This document shows, piece after piece, positions 32,015 through 41,464 of a stretch of 64,000 nucleotides of DNA. Origin of the DNA: CAZJYI01 sp964550025 (GTDB lineage: Bacteria > Verrucomicrobiota > Kiritimatiellia > UBA8416 > CAYOBW01); assembly GCA_964550025.1 (NCBI GenBank), contig CAZJYI010000012.1, positions 53,527-117,526 of the forward strand, in the 5' to 3' direction. Position 1 is the stretch's first letter. Each line of letters starts with the position of its first letter. The translations under genes and the position numbers were made by a program. The notes under the pieces were generated by a model that saw only the letters and a list, made by a program, of their open reading frames with translations, was not told where the DNA came from and ran no database searches.

Positions 32015-34681
32015 ATGAGAAACAAGCTTCTCTACTACATCCTGTTCGTCCTGGCTGCTCTTGTCCCTGCGTACTGCAGCGTGGCTGCGCCGACGTTGAA
32101 CTACCAGGGGCGCCTGACGGCCTCCGGCACCAACTACACGGGGACCGGCTACTTCAAGTTCGTGTTGCGCAACGGAAACAACGAAGGGTTGTGGTCGAAC
32201 GACGGGAGCTCGGAACCCGGCATCGGCGAACCGACGGGGTCGGTGACGATCGAGGTCAACAACGGGCTGTTCAACGTCGAGCTCGGAGATACGTCCGTTC
32301 CGGGCATGAGCAGGGAGATCTCTCCGCTGGTATTCCACGCGTGGGACATCTACCTCCGCACATGGTTCTCAACTGACAACGCCACCTTCGAACGGCTCGC
32401 GCCGGACGTGGAGATCCATCCGACGGATCTGGCCCACCTCAATACCGGCAACATGGTGCTGGTGGACGACGACGGCAAGGCCGATTTCGACGACATCCAG
32501 AAAGCGATCGACTGCGTGGCAACCACCGATGCATTCAGTGTTGTGATGGTGATGCCCGGCTACTACCCGCTCGACGCGCCGCTGGTCATCCCGACCAACG
32601 GCTGGATGGTGGTCAAGGGAGTGGCCGATCGGTCCATGACATGGATTGAACGAACCAACGGCGCGGCCGTCATACCTGGAGACGGCATGCTCGAGAACCT
32701 GGGGATCGAAGGGGGTCCGGCTATTGAAGACTACACGATCGGGGGCGTTCCGTACAACATGCAGATCAAGTCGTGCCAGCTTCGCAACAGTCGAACACCG
32801 GGCCGCGTGACTATCAGTATGGAGTCGTGGACGAACGGCCTTCTGCGGCTCTCGGACTGCTATGTCGAGAACACCGTGGGCGCTTCTGTCCTGTTCCGCG
32901 GCGGCAGAGGGAGGTTTGAGGCGGTCCATTCAGAGTTTGCGGCTTCCGGGGGCAACGAGGCCGTTCTGCACGCTGCCATAGGATGGCCCAGCATCGCCTT
33001 GGAGAGTTGCCGCATCCGCTCGGAATCGGGGGCGCCTTCGCTGCTTTCCGAAGAAGGTTGGGGGAACGGCTCGTTCGTTTCGTGCGACCTGCAGAACAGC
33101 GTGGTCGTCTCCAACGGCGGTTTTCACGTCTGGTTCAGGGACAGCCAGGTCAGGGACGGGTTGATCGTGAGAGACCGCGGGCATGCCGAACTGCGCGATT
33201 CCGAGCTCACCGGCGAGACGTCGCCAGCCCTGCTCATGTCCGATGACGCGCAGCTTGAAGGCCTGGGCTGCTGGTTTCACTCCAACGGTAAGCCGGCGAT
33301 CCAGCTTTCCGGCAATGTTCTGTGCTGTCTGAGGAGCTGTGAGGCCAACGGCATGTCGGTGGCTATGGAAGTCGCCGACCGCTTCTCAACCTTCGACGGC
33401 TGCCAGTTCTGGAGCGCCGTGGACATCGACGGCGGGGAGTTCGGGGCAAGATTCTCCGGTTGCGACATTCCCGGGCTGCGTCTGTTTGCGCCGATCGGCC
33501 GCCTTGAGTTCTGCGAATGCGATATCCACACGGAGGACCGCAAGGCGGTGGATATCACGGGACAACACCCCCGCGGCAACGTGTCGTTCCGGAACTGCGA
33601 CATCTACGCGCGGAGCAACACGGCTTTCTTCGTTCACGATTCGCTGGGCGACATAGACGTCAAAGACTGCGAGATTCACGCCGACAGCGCACACGCTGTG
33701 GAGGTTATCGCCGATTCCTATCTCCCCGGAGGATGGGAAATGGAGCCCCGATTCGTTGGCTGCTTCGTCCTGAACCAATCCAGCACGGTAACGAACAGGG
33801 ACGCCATTGTGGTCACTAACGCGCCGGGCAATCCTGCGAACGATACCTGGGCCGGCATCGTCTTGAGGATGTGCGATGTAACCAGCGACATCCGGTCCGG
33901 GGTGGCGTGCACAAGGGGATGGGTCGACGTCGAGCACACCTCCATCTACGGGGTCCGCCACGGGATACTGGCTCTGGATGCAGATGGCGTCAGTATCGTA
34001 CAGGAGTCTGCGGTGTACGGGGGAAGCCACGCCGTGTACGCGAGCAACAGCGAAGTCGGTGTGCGCGGTAGCGAGCTCATTGGGGGAGAGGAGTCGGACG
34101 GCGCGGGGGACGGTATCCACGCTGTTGGGGAATCTGAGCTGTTCGTGACCCGATCCGTGATCAGCGGCGAATCCGACAACCGGGACGACCCGGGTGGGGG
34201 GCGGGGGATATACGCTGCTCTGCGAGGAGAAGACGGAAAGGGGTTCATCAGTCACTCCCTGATATGGGGCGCACGCACTGCCCTCGAATGTGATGGTGGC
34301 GTCTACGGGTTTGACCACAGTACATTCAGGAACTTCGACTTCGACCAGGCGGCGTTGCTGCGGAATGACGCGACAGAGGCGTCTTTTGATAACTGCAGCT
34401 TCCAGACGGTGGGGCTCGATATGGCCCAGGTCGGCACGAACTCCGCCATCGTGCTGTACGGTGAGGGCGGCGGGACCAACGCGCCGACGCCTCGGCTCAT
34501 CAACTGTACGATAGATTGCCCCGCGTCGCCGTACGCCATAGACGTCGCGGGCGGTGTGACGACCGGAAACGTCATCATGATGGGTACGGGCCTGTCGACC
34601 AACATCTCGCCGAGGATCAGTACGGTTGCACCCAAATGGCAGGATGCGTACGGAAACTACGTGTTCCCGGATATACCATAG
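32015..34681 (+). CDS. Exported right-handed beta-helix protein
   Basis: An 888-residue protein with a signal peptide (about 1-25). An N-terminal domain (about 26-140, APTLNYQGRLTASGTNYTG ... NNGLFNVELGD) is of a type common in PVC secreted proteins. The rest is a long parallel beta-helix built from repeating short strands with regular cysteine, asparagine and glycine positions (for example CQLRNSRTPG, CYVENTVGAS, CRIRSESGAP, CDLQNSVVVS, CDIYARSNTA). Such proteins bind or cleave polysaccharides or act as adhesins; no catalytic triad is recognisable. The ATG follows GGGGG. It is paired with the small calcium-repeat protein 12 bases downstream. Confidence 0.8.
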   Translation: MRNKLLYYILFVLAALVPAYCSVAAPTLNYQGRLTASGTNYTGTGYFKFVLRNGNNEGLWSNDGSSEPGIGEPTGSVTIEVNNGLFNVELGDTSVPGMSREISPLVFHAWDIYLRTWFSTDNATFERLAPDVEIHPTDLAHLNTGNMVLVDDDGKADFDDIQKAIDCVATTDAFSVVMVMPGYYPLDAPLVIPTNGWMVVKGVADRSMTWIERTNGAAVIPGDGMLENLGIEGGPAIEDYTIGGVPYNMQIKSCQLRNSRTPGRVTISMESWTNGLLRLSDCYVENTVGASVLFRGGRGRFEAVHSEFAASGGNEAVLHAAIGWPSIALESCRIRSESGAPSLLSEEGWGNGSFVSCDLQNSVVVSNGGFHVWFRDSQVRDGLIVRDRGHAELRDSELTGETSPALLMSDDAQLEGLGCWFHSNGKPAIQLSGNVLCCLRSCEANGMSVAMEVADRFSTFDGCQFWSAVDIDGGEFGARFSGCDIPGLRLFAPIGRLEFCECDIHTEDRKAVDITGQHPRGNVSFRNCDIYARSNTAFFVHDSLGDIDVKDCEIHADSAHAVEVIADSYLPGGWEMEPRFVGCFVLNQSSTVTNRDAIVVTNAPGNPANDTWAGIVLRMCDVTSDIRSGVACTRGWVDVEHTSIYGVRHGILALDADGVSIVQESAVYGGSHAVYASNSEVGVRGSELIGGEESDGAGDGIHAVGESELFVTRSVISGESDNRDDPGGGRGIYAALRGEDGKGFISHSLIWGARTALECDGGVYGFDHSTFRNFDFDQAALLRNDATEASFDNCSFQTVGLDMAQVGTNSAIVLYGEGGGTNAPTPRLINCTIDCPASPYAIDVAGGVTTGNVIMMGTGLSTNISPRISTVAPKWQDAYGNYVFPDIP

Positions 34682-34693
34682 GGAGGCAGTGGC

Positions 34694-35455
34694 ATGAAGA
34701 CACGAGGACCTCTGGTTATTGCGCTGACAGTCGTCATGCTCTGCTCCATTCTCGCCGGCCGCTCAGTCGCGGCCGGACAGACCAGCCGCACGTACCGCGT
34801 GGTGGCGGACGTGTTCACCGGCGCCAATGCGGGACTCGCCGTCGGCGCTTCCCGGTGCCAGGCGTCACTCTCGGTGGGGCAGTCCGCAATCGCCGGTCGG
34901 CAGGCAAGCGCCACGTTCAGCGTTCCCGAAGGCTACCAGGCGACCACGGAGGGCTTCGACACGGATTACGACGGCGTCCCCGACAGTGTCGACGCGGATG
35001 ATGACGGTGATGGCGTTCCGGATGTGGTTGACGGGCGTCCGTACGACACCGACGGTGACGGGATGAACAACATCGGCGACCCCGACGATGACAATGAGGG
35101 GCTGCCGGACGAAGAGGAACACCGCTTCGGGACCTCGTGGATCGATCCCAACACCGACGACGACGCACACGATGACTACGAGGAGTGGATTGCGGGAACC
35201 GATGGCACAGACAGCAACAGCTTCTTTCGCATTGTCGATGTCATTTCCCGTGCCGACGGCATGACGAGAATCGAGTGGGCCGGCGTGCAGGGGCGCACCT
35301 ACACCCTTCTTGCCACGAACGAGCTCACAGGCGCTGCAAGTTGGGAGACGCTTTGGTCAACAAACGTGGCGGTGTCCGGGGCCACAGCGTACGAACACCT
35401 GTCTTCCCTGCTTCGGCGCTACTACAGTGTCATCGTGAGACGGACCTCTCCCTGA
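34694..35455 (+). CDS. Exported protein with thrombospondin type 3-like calcium repeats
   Basis: A 253-residue protein with a signal peptide (about 1-27). The middle (about 90-165) carries acidic repeats of the DxDxDGxxD type (DTDYDGVPDSVDADDDGDG, DTDGDGMNNIGDPDDDNEG), typical of calcium-binding thrombospondin type 3 repeats. The C-terminal domain (about 175-253, RIEWAGVQGRTYTLLATNELTG) matches a module often found at the end of PVC surface proteins. It is probably a cell-surface or matrix protein acting with the beta-helix protein encoded just upstream. Confidence 0.82.
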   Translation: MKTRGPLVIALTVVMLCSILAGRSVAAGQTSRTYRVVADVFTGANAGLAVGASRCQASLSVGQSAIAGRQASATFSVPEGYQATTEGFDTDYDGVPDSVDADDDGDGVPDVVDGRPYDTDGDGMNNIGDPDDDNEGLPDEEEHRFGTSWIDPNTDDDAHDDYEEWIAGTDGTDSNSFFRIVDVISRADGMTRIEWAGVQGRTYTLLATNELTGAASWETLWSTNVAVSGATAYEHLSSLLRRYYSVIVRRTSP

Positions 35456-35514
35456 GTTGGGAAAGGGGGGCTCTTGTCAGCCAGGCGGAACCTGTCGTGG
35501 ATGCCCATGCCCGG

Positions 35515-36837
35515 CTATGATGATGCCGCGGAAGACAGTCTGGTCCTGTACTTGGCTGCGAACTTCTCCGCCAACCCCGTCTTGATCCACGCCCAGGTCG
35601 CCTCCTCAAGCGTGACCCTGTAGTGCTGACTCCACCAGCGGAGGTACTTGAGTTGAAGGTCCATGTACTGGTTCAGTTTTCGCTCACTGAAGACCATGAT
35701 GTAGCGTGAGCTGATCTGAATAATGTCGCCGTTCTTGAGGGGTGAATTCGTCGTGCGCTCACCGTTGACGGAGACACCGTTCGTGCTCTGCTGGTCTCGA
35801 ACCGTCCATCCCCTCCGGCTTTCGGAGATACTCGCGTGAAACCGGGAAACGCCTTTCCCCGGCAGGATCACGTCGCATGAATCCGCTCGCCCGATAACCT
35901 GGTTGTGTTTCAGCTTCAACCAACGCCCCTGGACATTCCTGTCCAGGAGGATCTGCTCCAGACTCGGTTTCTTTCCGGGGCCGGGAGGCGCCGCCTTCTC
36001 CCCCGATATCAACAGCACGTTGGCCGTGCTTCCGGACGGCGCCGGATTGGCTCTAAGGCGTTCCCTGACGGCGCCGAGCCGGTCATCCAGTGTTGTCGGG
36101 AGCATGTCGGGCATGATGATCGTCTGCTGGTATCCATCCCTTTCGACCGCCAGCTCTCTGACGGTTTCGAGCAGTTCGCAGTCTGAACCCAGCAGGTCGC
36201 CGACAGACATGTCCTCACCCGAATCCAGGAGAAAGCGGCGCAGATCCTCTTTGAGAACGCGGAGGAAACAGGCGTGCAGTCTTCGGGCCTCATCCCGCCG
36301 GACTCCAAGCTTCGCAGCGGCCTCCGCGCAGTCCATACCGTCGAGGCCGATGTAGCAGAAAGCCCGGTACGCCTTGTTGTCGCTGTCGCGGCTTGCCTGG
36401 CGCAACGATTGAGAAATGACGCTCTTCTTCCACAGCGTGTCCTCCCCGCCGTGGGAGCCCGACGTTGCCGTGGGTTCCTCGGGAGGACCCGCAGCCGGAT
36501 GGCGGGAAAAGGCATCGATTACGCAGTGTAGAACCAGCTTTCGCAAGTAGTGGCGGAAGCCCCCTTCCTGGCGGAGATGATCGATGTCCTGGATGTCCCG
36601 CATGAGGCAGAACATGGTTTCCTGGAAGACATCCCTGATTTGTCTGCGAGAGCAACCATAGATCCTGGCCCAGCCTGCAATGAGGTCCCAGTAGAGTTCC
36701 TTGAACTCATGCCAGGCAACCGGATCGTCCGTGTCCTTCAGATGTTCCAGGAAGTTTGGATTGGTCGCGTGGGAACCGTTTTCCGCGGTAGCCGTCACCG
36801 ATAGCTCCTCGTTTACATACCGCATCCTCACGGGCAT
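35515..36837 (-). CDS. ECF-type sigma factor fused to a FHA domain
   Basis: A 440-residue protein. Residues about 25-115 are sigma70 region 2 (HEFKELYWDLIAGWARIYGCSRRQIRDVFQETMFCLMRDI). Residues about 145-205 hold a region-4-like helix-turn-helix (CAEAAAKLGVRRDEARRLHACFLRVL). A linker leads to a FHA domain (314-383: VIGRADSCDVILPGKGVSRFHASI, DQQSTNGVSVNGE, NGDIIQI) with the conserved G-R, S-R-F-H and N-G-x-x-V-N phosphothreonine-binding residues. About 57 further residues are basic and aromatic. FHA domains bind phosphothreonine, so activity may be controlled by a Ser/Thr kinase; none is in the window. The ATG at 36837 has a TAGGGG ribosome binding site; 36825 is possible. Confidence 0.85.
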   Translation of the reverse strand: MPVRMRYVNEELSVTATAENGSHATNPNFLEHLKDTDDPVAWHEFKELYWDLIAGWARIYGCSRRQIRDVFQETMFCLMRDIQDIDHLRQEGGFRHYLRKLVLHCVIDAFSRHPAAGPPEEPTATSGSHGGEDTLWKKSVISQSLRQASRDSDNKAYRAFCYIGLDGMDCAEAAAKLGVRRDEARRLHACFLRVLKEDLRRFLLDSGEDMSVGDLLGSDCELLETVRELAVERDGYQQTIIMPDMLPTTLDDRLGAVRERLRANPAPSGSTANVLLISGEKAAPPGPGKKPSLEQILLDRNVQGRWLKLKHNQVIGRADSCDVILPGKGVSRFHASISESRRGWTVRDQQSTNGVSVNGERTTNSPLKNGDIIQISSRYIMVFSERKLNQYMDLQLKYLRWWSQHYRVTLEEATWAWIKTGLAEKFAAKYRTRLSSAASS

Positions 36838-36945
36838 GCCCCTACACCTGCCCTGCAAAGCAGAACTTTAGCACGGCTCCGCGCCGCACTCCAAGCAGGA
36901 AACGGATTCCTGTCAACGGACGAATGGCTGAACGCGCATGTGCGG

Positions 36946-36975
36946 TTGCCGACGGCCCGGTTCGCGTGCTATGTT
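36946..36975 (+). promoter_or_regulatory. Possible promoter of the DUF6288 gene
   Basis: TTGCCG (36946-36951), 18 bases, and TATGTT (36970-36975) preceded by TGC, an extended -10. It is 34 bases upstream of the ATG at 37010. Confidence 0.4.
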
Positions 36976-37009
36976 CAGCGTTCGCGCACCAGGCAGGCAG
37001 GAGTAGGGT

Positions 37010-38941
37010 ATGATGCGAAAAACAGCTTCTTTGTTTGGCGCGAGTGTCCTGGCGCTCTCTGCGGTTGCAGCCCGTGGCCAGGACGCGTGGGACGGGAAGG
37101 CGAACGGCGTCCGGGACGTGCCCATGGGACCACTGGGGGGCGTCTGTATTCTGCACATAGGAAAGCCGGATCTCGAAGTGCGTTCGTTGGACGAGGGGGG
37201 AGCGGCCTACCGCGGTGGCCTACGCGTGGGTGACCGGATCATTGTGGCCAACGGCAAGCCCTTTCTCCCGTATGACAACGATCCTGCATCGGGAGGACGG
37301 GGTGGCCCCGAAGGCCTCGGACGCGGGATCGAGGAAAGCGAAGCCGGTCGCAAGCCCCTGAAGCTGGTTGTGATGCGCGGCGATACCCGCAAAGAACTGA
37401 CGATTCCGATCAAGGCGGCCGGCGGGCTGAGCCGCAACTGGCCGCTCGACAAGTGTTCGAAACTCCAGAAATACCAGTTGGGCATCTGTGCCTTCCTGAC
37501 GGGCAAGCAGCGCGGGAGCGGGCATTGGCGGACCGGTTACGGAACGGGGGCGGACTGGGTGACGACCGGGCTCGCAGGGCTCGCCCTGCTGGGTAGCGGC
37601 GAGAAGCGCTATGCCGACAACGTCCGCAGCGCGGCGGCCTTCTTCGCGGGGCATGACCCAGCCTCGCAAGGGAGCAACTGGGCAGTGTACTACGCGGGGA
37701 TCTTCATGTGCGAGTACTACCTGTGCACGGAGGACAAGAAGGCCCGACCCTTCATCGAGAAAGCCGTGCAGGCATTCGAGACGCGGATCAATCCCGCCAA
37801 CGGCAGTTTCGGGCACGGCGCCGATCCCGTAGCTTCGGGGTACAAGGGGTCGGGGATCAACATCGTGGGCAGCGGCATCGTCTGGTTCTGGGGATTGGCT
37901 GCCAAATGCGGCGTCAATGTCGATAAGGAGGTCTGGGAAAAGGCGGTCAACCACCTCGAGCATTCAACGGGCCGCAACGGGGGGGTCGCTTACACCCGTA
38001 TCTCCTCAAGGGGCAACGCCAACCACAATTCGCACGGGCGCACGTCACACGTCTTGCTGGGTTTGAGCCTCATGGGACAGGGTAGGAACCACGTACAGCG
38101 CCTGGCGGGATACCTGCAGGGCAGCCCGGGAAGCCTTCGAGAGGCGCATGCCTACTCATGCCCGGCCGTCATGGCGACCTTCCTGGCTCTGTACACGGCC
38201 GACCGCGATGCGTACCGCGAGATGCTCGATCAGTGGTCCTGGTATTTCACATTGTCCCGAGGGGCCGACGACCGCGCCCTGTACATCGGCAGCAAGCGCA
38301 ATTCAGGCGGCGACACCTACCTCAACCGTGCCCTGGTCATGAACGCCTCGGTTGGTGTCATCCTTGCGGCGCACCAACAGCGCCTCTTCATGTACGGCGG
38401 CATGCCGTCCATTCCCGGCGTGGTGCCGGCGGAACTGCCGCCTTCGCTGCGCCGCCTTTACCTCAATATCGACAGCGGCCGCTATAGTGAAACAATCCGC
38501 CGTCTGCAGACGTACGCCGCGTCGCGCGGCGCCGGTGCGGACGCCGCCAGGGCCATGTTGGACCATCTGATGGAGAACAAAGTGAAGCCCGCATGGCAGG
38601 ACGTGCAGGGATCTCTCGAGAAAGGTGACTGGTATAAGGTCTACGAGGCGTTCAAGGGGTTCCACCAAACCTATGGTGCGGTCGACGCACTGGGTGCCGA
38701 GATCCGGGACGTCAGGGATAAACTGCAGGACGAGGGCATCCGGACGCTCGTTGCGCGCGGCAAACAGTACTACGCGCTCGTCGACGCCTGGCAGAACCAG
38801 CCCGCTCGCCGGGAACGCGTGGTTGTCGAGTTTGAGAAGCTCGCGGAAGTCGAAGACCTCTACGGACAACGTGCCGGCAAGACCGCGGAGGTCGTCCGGC
38901 AGAAGGCCGCCGAGAAAGGCGTGCCCCTGAGCGAGTTGTGA
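37010..38941 (+). CDS. Exported PDZ / DUF6288-domain protein
   Basis: A 643-residue protein with a signal peptide (about 1-23). A PDZ-like domain follows (about 38-140: GGAAYRGGLRVGDRIIVANGK, then LKLVVMRGDTRKELTI). The central region (about 150-480) is an all-helical barrel-like DUF6288 domain with aromatic/glycine repeats (WRTGYGTGADWVTTGLAGLAL, GGVAYTRISSRGNANHNSHG), resembling terpenoid-cyclase or polysaccharide-lyase toroids. The C-terminus (about 480-643) is helical. The family has no proven activity that I know of. GGAG precedes the ATG. Confidence 0.8.
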   Translation: MMRKTASLFGASVLALSAVAARGQDAWDGKANGVRDVPMGPLGGVCILHIGKPDLEVRSLDEGGAAYRGGLRVGDRIIVANGKPFLPYDNDPASGGRGGPEGLGRGIEESEAGRKPLKLVVMRGDTRKELTIPIKAAGGLSRNWPLDKCSKLQKYQLGICAFLTGKQRGSGHWRTGYGTGADWVTTGLAGLALLGSGEKRYADNVRSAAAFFAGHDPASQGSNWAVYYAGIFMCEYYLCTEDKKARPFIEKAVQAFETRINPANGSFGHGADPVASGYKGSGINIVGSGIVWFWGLAAKCGVNVDKEVWEKAVNHLEHSTGRNGGVAYTRISSRGNANHNSHGRTSHVLLGLSLMGQGRNHVQRLAGYLQGSPGSLREAHAYSCPAVMATFLALYTADRDAYREMLDQWSWYFTLSRGADDRALYIGSKRNSGGDTYLNRALVMNASVGVILAAHQQRLFMYGGMPSIPGVVPAELPPSLRRLYLNIDSGRYSETIRRLQTYAASRGAGADAARAMLDHLMENKVKPAWQDVQGSLEKGDWYKVYEAFKGFHQTYGAVDALGAEIRDVRDKLQDEGIRTLVARGKQYYALVDAWQNQPARRERVVVEFEKLAEVEDLYGQRAGKTAEVVRQKAAEKGVPLSEL

Positions 38942-38951
38942 ACGGAGAGAA

Positions 38952-39060
38952 GTAGCGGAAGACGCCAAGTCTTCCGACCCGGGGGATCGGAACGCTTGGC
39001 GCGTTCCGCTACGCGACACTCCGTCTGAAGGGCAGTAGCGGAAGACGCCAGGTCTTCCGA
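38952..39060. repeat. Family A hairpin repeats, copies 2 (complete) and 3 (left arm only)
   Basis: Copy 2 has a left arm at 38952-38977 (GTAGCGGAAGACGCCAAG...) and a right arm at 38987-39012 (TCGGAACGCTTGGCGCG...). The arms are reverse complements except at the stem positions that pair within each arm. Copy 3 (39035-39060) repeats the left arm with one change in the loop. They fill the convergent gap between the DUF6288 gene and the GH51 gene. Confidence 0.8.
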
Positions 39061-39073
39061 TTCCGGGAGCAAA

Positions 39074-41452
39074 TCACTCTGCTGCAGCCTCGAAGCGGAA
39101 TACCGTGGCGCTGTAGGGGGGGACGGCCAGAAGGCCGCGGCGCGACACCTCTCGTTTCTCGATTCGCAGGGCAGGCGGCTTGCCCGGCTCGTTATACGCC
39201 ATGGGGTCCGGCCCCGCCACCTGCCAGGCCGTGCCCGTCGATTGCAGCTTCGCGTCGCCGAAGCTCACCCGCACCGGCATCGGTTGTCCCTGGGGATTCA
39301 CGATGCCGAGCGTCAACGCCTTGCGGTCCGCCGTCCACGCGGCAACGACGTCAAGATCTTCGAAATCCAGCGAAGCCGTCACGCCCACGGGCAGGGTGCC
39401 GAACCGGTTGCGGTACATCTTCAGGATCAGGCCGGTAGAGGCGAAAGCGGCGGCCGTCCTGGTTGTTTTGATGCAGCCGATGACGTTCACGGTCTGGGCG
39501 TAGTAGGCGGACGCAATGATGTCGCTGTTGCGCGCGTACTCGTGAATGCCCGCGGCGATGCCCAGCGCGTCCTTCAGAAAGTAGCGTGTTCCGAGCTCGC
39601 CGAACTCGTGTGGGCCGTACCAGTAGTTCCACTCGTCCATCGCAATGCGGATGTCTTTCCCCTTGAGACCGGGAATGGCCTTGCGATAGCGGCGGTGGGC
39701 GTCTGCCTTGCCGCGGATGGCATTGCGGATCAGGGCTACGTGCTCCGGTACGCCCTTGCGCTCCTGGCAGTAGAAGTGCTCGCTGAGCTGGGTCATGTGG
39801 TCGGCGCAATGCCGCAGCATGCCTTCGGTCCACTCGCCGGTGGCCCCAACGCCGATCAGTTCGATGTCGGGATCGACCGCCCGCATGGCGTCGACGACTT
39901 CGTTGTGCTTGAGAACATAGTGCTTCAGCGCCATGTGCCCCAGTTGCCATCCGCCGTACATCTCGTTGCCGATGCCCCACAGCTTGATGCCGTAGGGCTT
40001 CGGGTGGCCGTTCTCGGCGCGCCAGCGCCCGCCGATCGTCTCGGTCGAGCCGTTCATGTACTCCACCTCTTGTGCGGCGGAGTAGGCGTCTCCGAAACCG
40101 GTGTTGACGACCACCACCGGTTTCGCGCCAACCAGCTCGCAGAAGCGGACGAAGTCGTCGAGTCCGAAGTCGTTGTGCTCGACCCCCGTCCAGGCCGGGT
40201 TCTTGCGCGGGGGACGGCGGTCACGGTCACCGATGCCGTCGCGCCAGTTGTAGCCGCTGACGAAGTTGCCGCCCGGCCAGCGGTAGAGGGGAGCGTTGAG
40301 CTCGCGCAACACGGCCAGCGTGTCCGGTCGCATGCCGTCGACATTGTCCGCCGGCATGAGCGATACCGTACCTACGAAGCACGTGCCCTTCTCGACCGTG
40401 ATTGCCAGAGCAGCCTTGTCGGTGGACTTGGCCGCCGTGAAAGCGAAGGTGTGTCTGGCGTACTCCTTGCCCACGCGCCCGATCACGGTCGGCTTGCCGG
40501 TGTCGGTCAGGCGAACCGTCACCTTTGGTGTGCCGTCGGCCGCCCTGAGCCAGACATACCCCGTGTACTCCTTGCCGTCGACGAGCGCCAGGTCAAGCTG
40601 ACGAATGCCGTTGCCTGCTGCTACGCGCGGAGTGTGAGCTCCGACGAAAGATCCCTCGCGAACCATGGTGACGCCTCCGGGAGGTCCCATGATCTGCCAT
40701 GGCGAGGCGCCGACCACGGGGAAGGCCGAATCCTCGAGGCGGCGGTATGGCTTGTAGTCGGGGGTGATCGGAAACCAGAACTTACGGTCTTCCAGCATCT
40801 CGGCCCAGATGCCGCCATAGATGCAGCGTCCCAGATGCTCGATGAACTGGCTGTAGATTTCGACGGGCATCGGCTCGCGCACGCGCTCGGCGTGCACTTG
40901 GACCGACGGCTTCGACAGGTCGATGACGCCGATCTTCTCTACGCGGATGTCGTCGAACCAGGCCTTGCCTTTCGCTCTACCCCATCCCCCGAACAGGGCG
41001 TTCACCGAGACGGTGGCCGGCTCAGACACACGGAAGATCTTCTCCACGCGCGTCCAGCCGCGGGTCCCGGTCACCGCGTCGGTCTTGGCGGCCCGCTGCA
41101 GTTCGTGGATATTGAGGAGGGCACCCTCACTGGCGCCGGCTTCCAGGTTCTCGGTGCGGATCCAGCCGGAGAGGCGGTAGATGCTCTTGCCCTCCAGGTC
41201 AACATCGGTCTTCCAACTGAGATCGCCGCCCCCCGTGGATTCGATGGTCACGCACGACGTTCCCTCACGTCCCTGTGCTACGCATCCGAACTTCCCGGTT
41301 CCACTCCAGGTGTGGGGCTCCCAGGCCTTCGGCTTGCCGTTCGCCGCGTCAGCGAAGCTCGCATTCGACAGCAGGTTCTCCGCTGCACTCCCCGACACCA
41401 CGCCCAGCAACAGGGCCGTCGCCAGCATGATCCATCCCTCCGTCACCATCAT
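39074..41452 (-). CDS. GH51 alpha-L-arabinofuranosidase, exported
   Basis: A 792-residue exported protein. Signal peptide (about 1-24), an N-terminal carbohydrate-binding domain of CBM4/9 type (about 25-175, ENLLSNASFADAANGKPKAWEP ... FDDIRVEK), then the GH51 catalytic barrel: SQFIEHLGRCIYGGIWAEML near 200, WPGGNFVSGYNWRDGIG, and acid/base E497 in WGIGNEMYGG and nucleophile E607 in AMDEWNYWYG. The C-terminal beta domain completes the fold. It releases terminal arabinofuranose from arabinan or arabinoxylan. Two starts are possible (41452, or 41428 with GGAGGG). It lies 12 bases after an unknown gene and is co-transcribed with it. Confidence 0.92.
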   Translation of the reverse strand: MMVTEGWIMLATALLLGVVSGSAAENLLSNASFADAANGKPKAWEPHTWSGTGKFGCVAQGREGTSCVTIESTGGGDLSWKTDVDLEGKSIYRLSGWIRTENLEAGASEGALLNIHELQRAAKTDAVTGTRGWTRVEKIFRVSEPATVSVNALFGGWGRAKGKAWFDDIRVEKIGVIDLSKPSVQVHAERVREPMPVEIYSQFIEHLGRCIYGGIWAEMLEDRKFWFPITPDYKPYRRLEDSAFPVVGASPWQIMGPPGGVTMVREGSFVGAHTPRVAAGNGIRQLDLALVDGKEYTGYVWLRAADGTPKVTVRLTDTGKPTVIGRVGKEYARHTFAFTAAKSTDKAALAITVEKGTCFVGTVSLMPADNVDGMRPDTLAVLRELNAPLYRWPGGNFVSGYNWRDGIGDRDRRPPRKNPAWTGVEHNDFGLDDFVRFCELVGAKPVVVVNTGFGDAYSAAQEVEYMNGSTETIGGRWRAENGHPKPYGIKLWGIGNEMYGGWQLGHMALKHYVLKHNEVVDAMRAVDPDIELIGVGATGEWTEGMLRHCADHMTQLSEHFYCQERKGVPEHVALIRNAIRGKADAHRRYRKAIPGLKGKDIRIAMDEWNYWYGPHEFGELGTRYFLKDALGIAAGIHEYARNSDIIASAYYAQTVNVIGCIKTTRTAAAFASTGLILKMYRNRFGTLPVGVTASLDFEDLDVVAAWTADRKALTLGIVNPQGQPMPVRVSFGDAKLQSTGTAWQVAGPDPMAYNEPGKPPALRIEKREVSRRGLLAVPPYSATVFRFEAAAE

Positions 41453-41464
41453 GGCCGCTACTCC

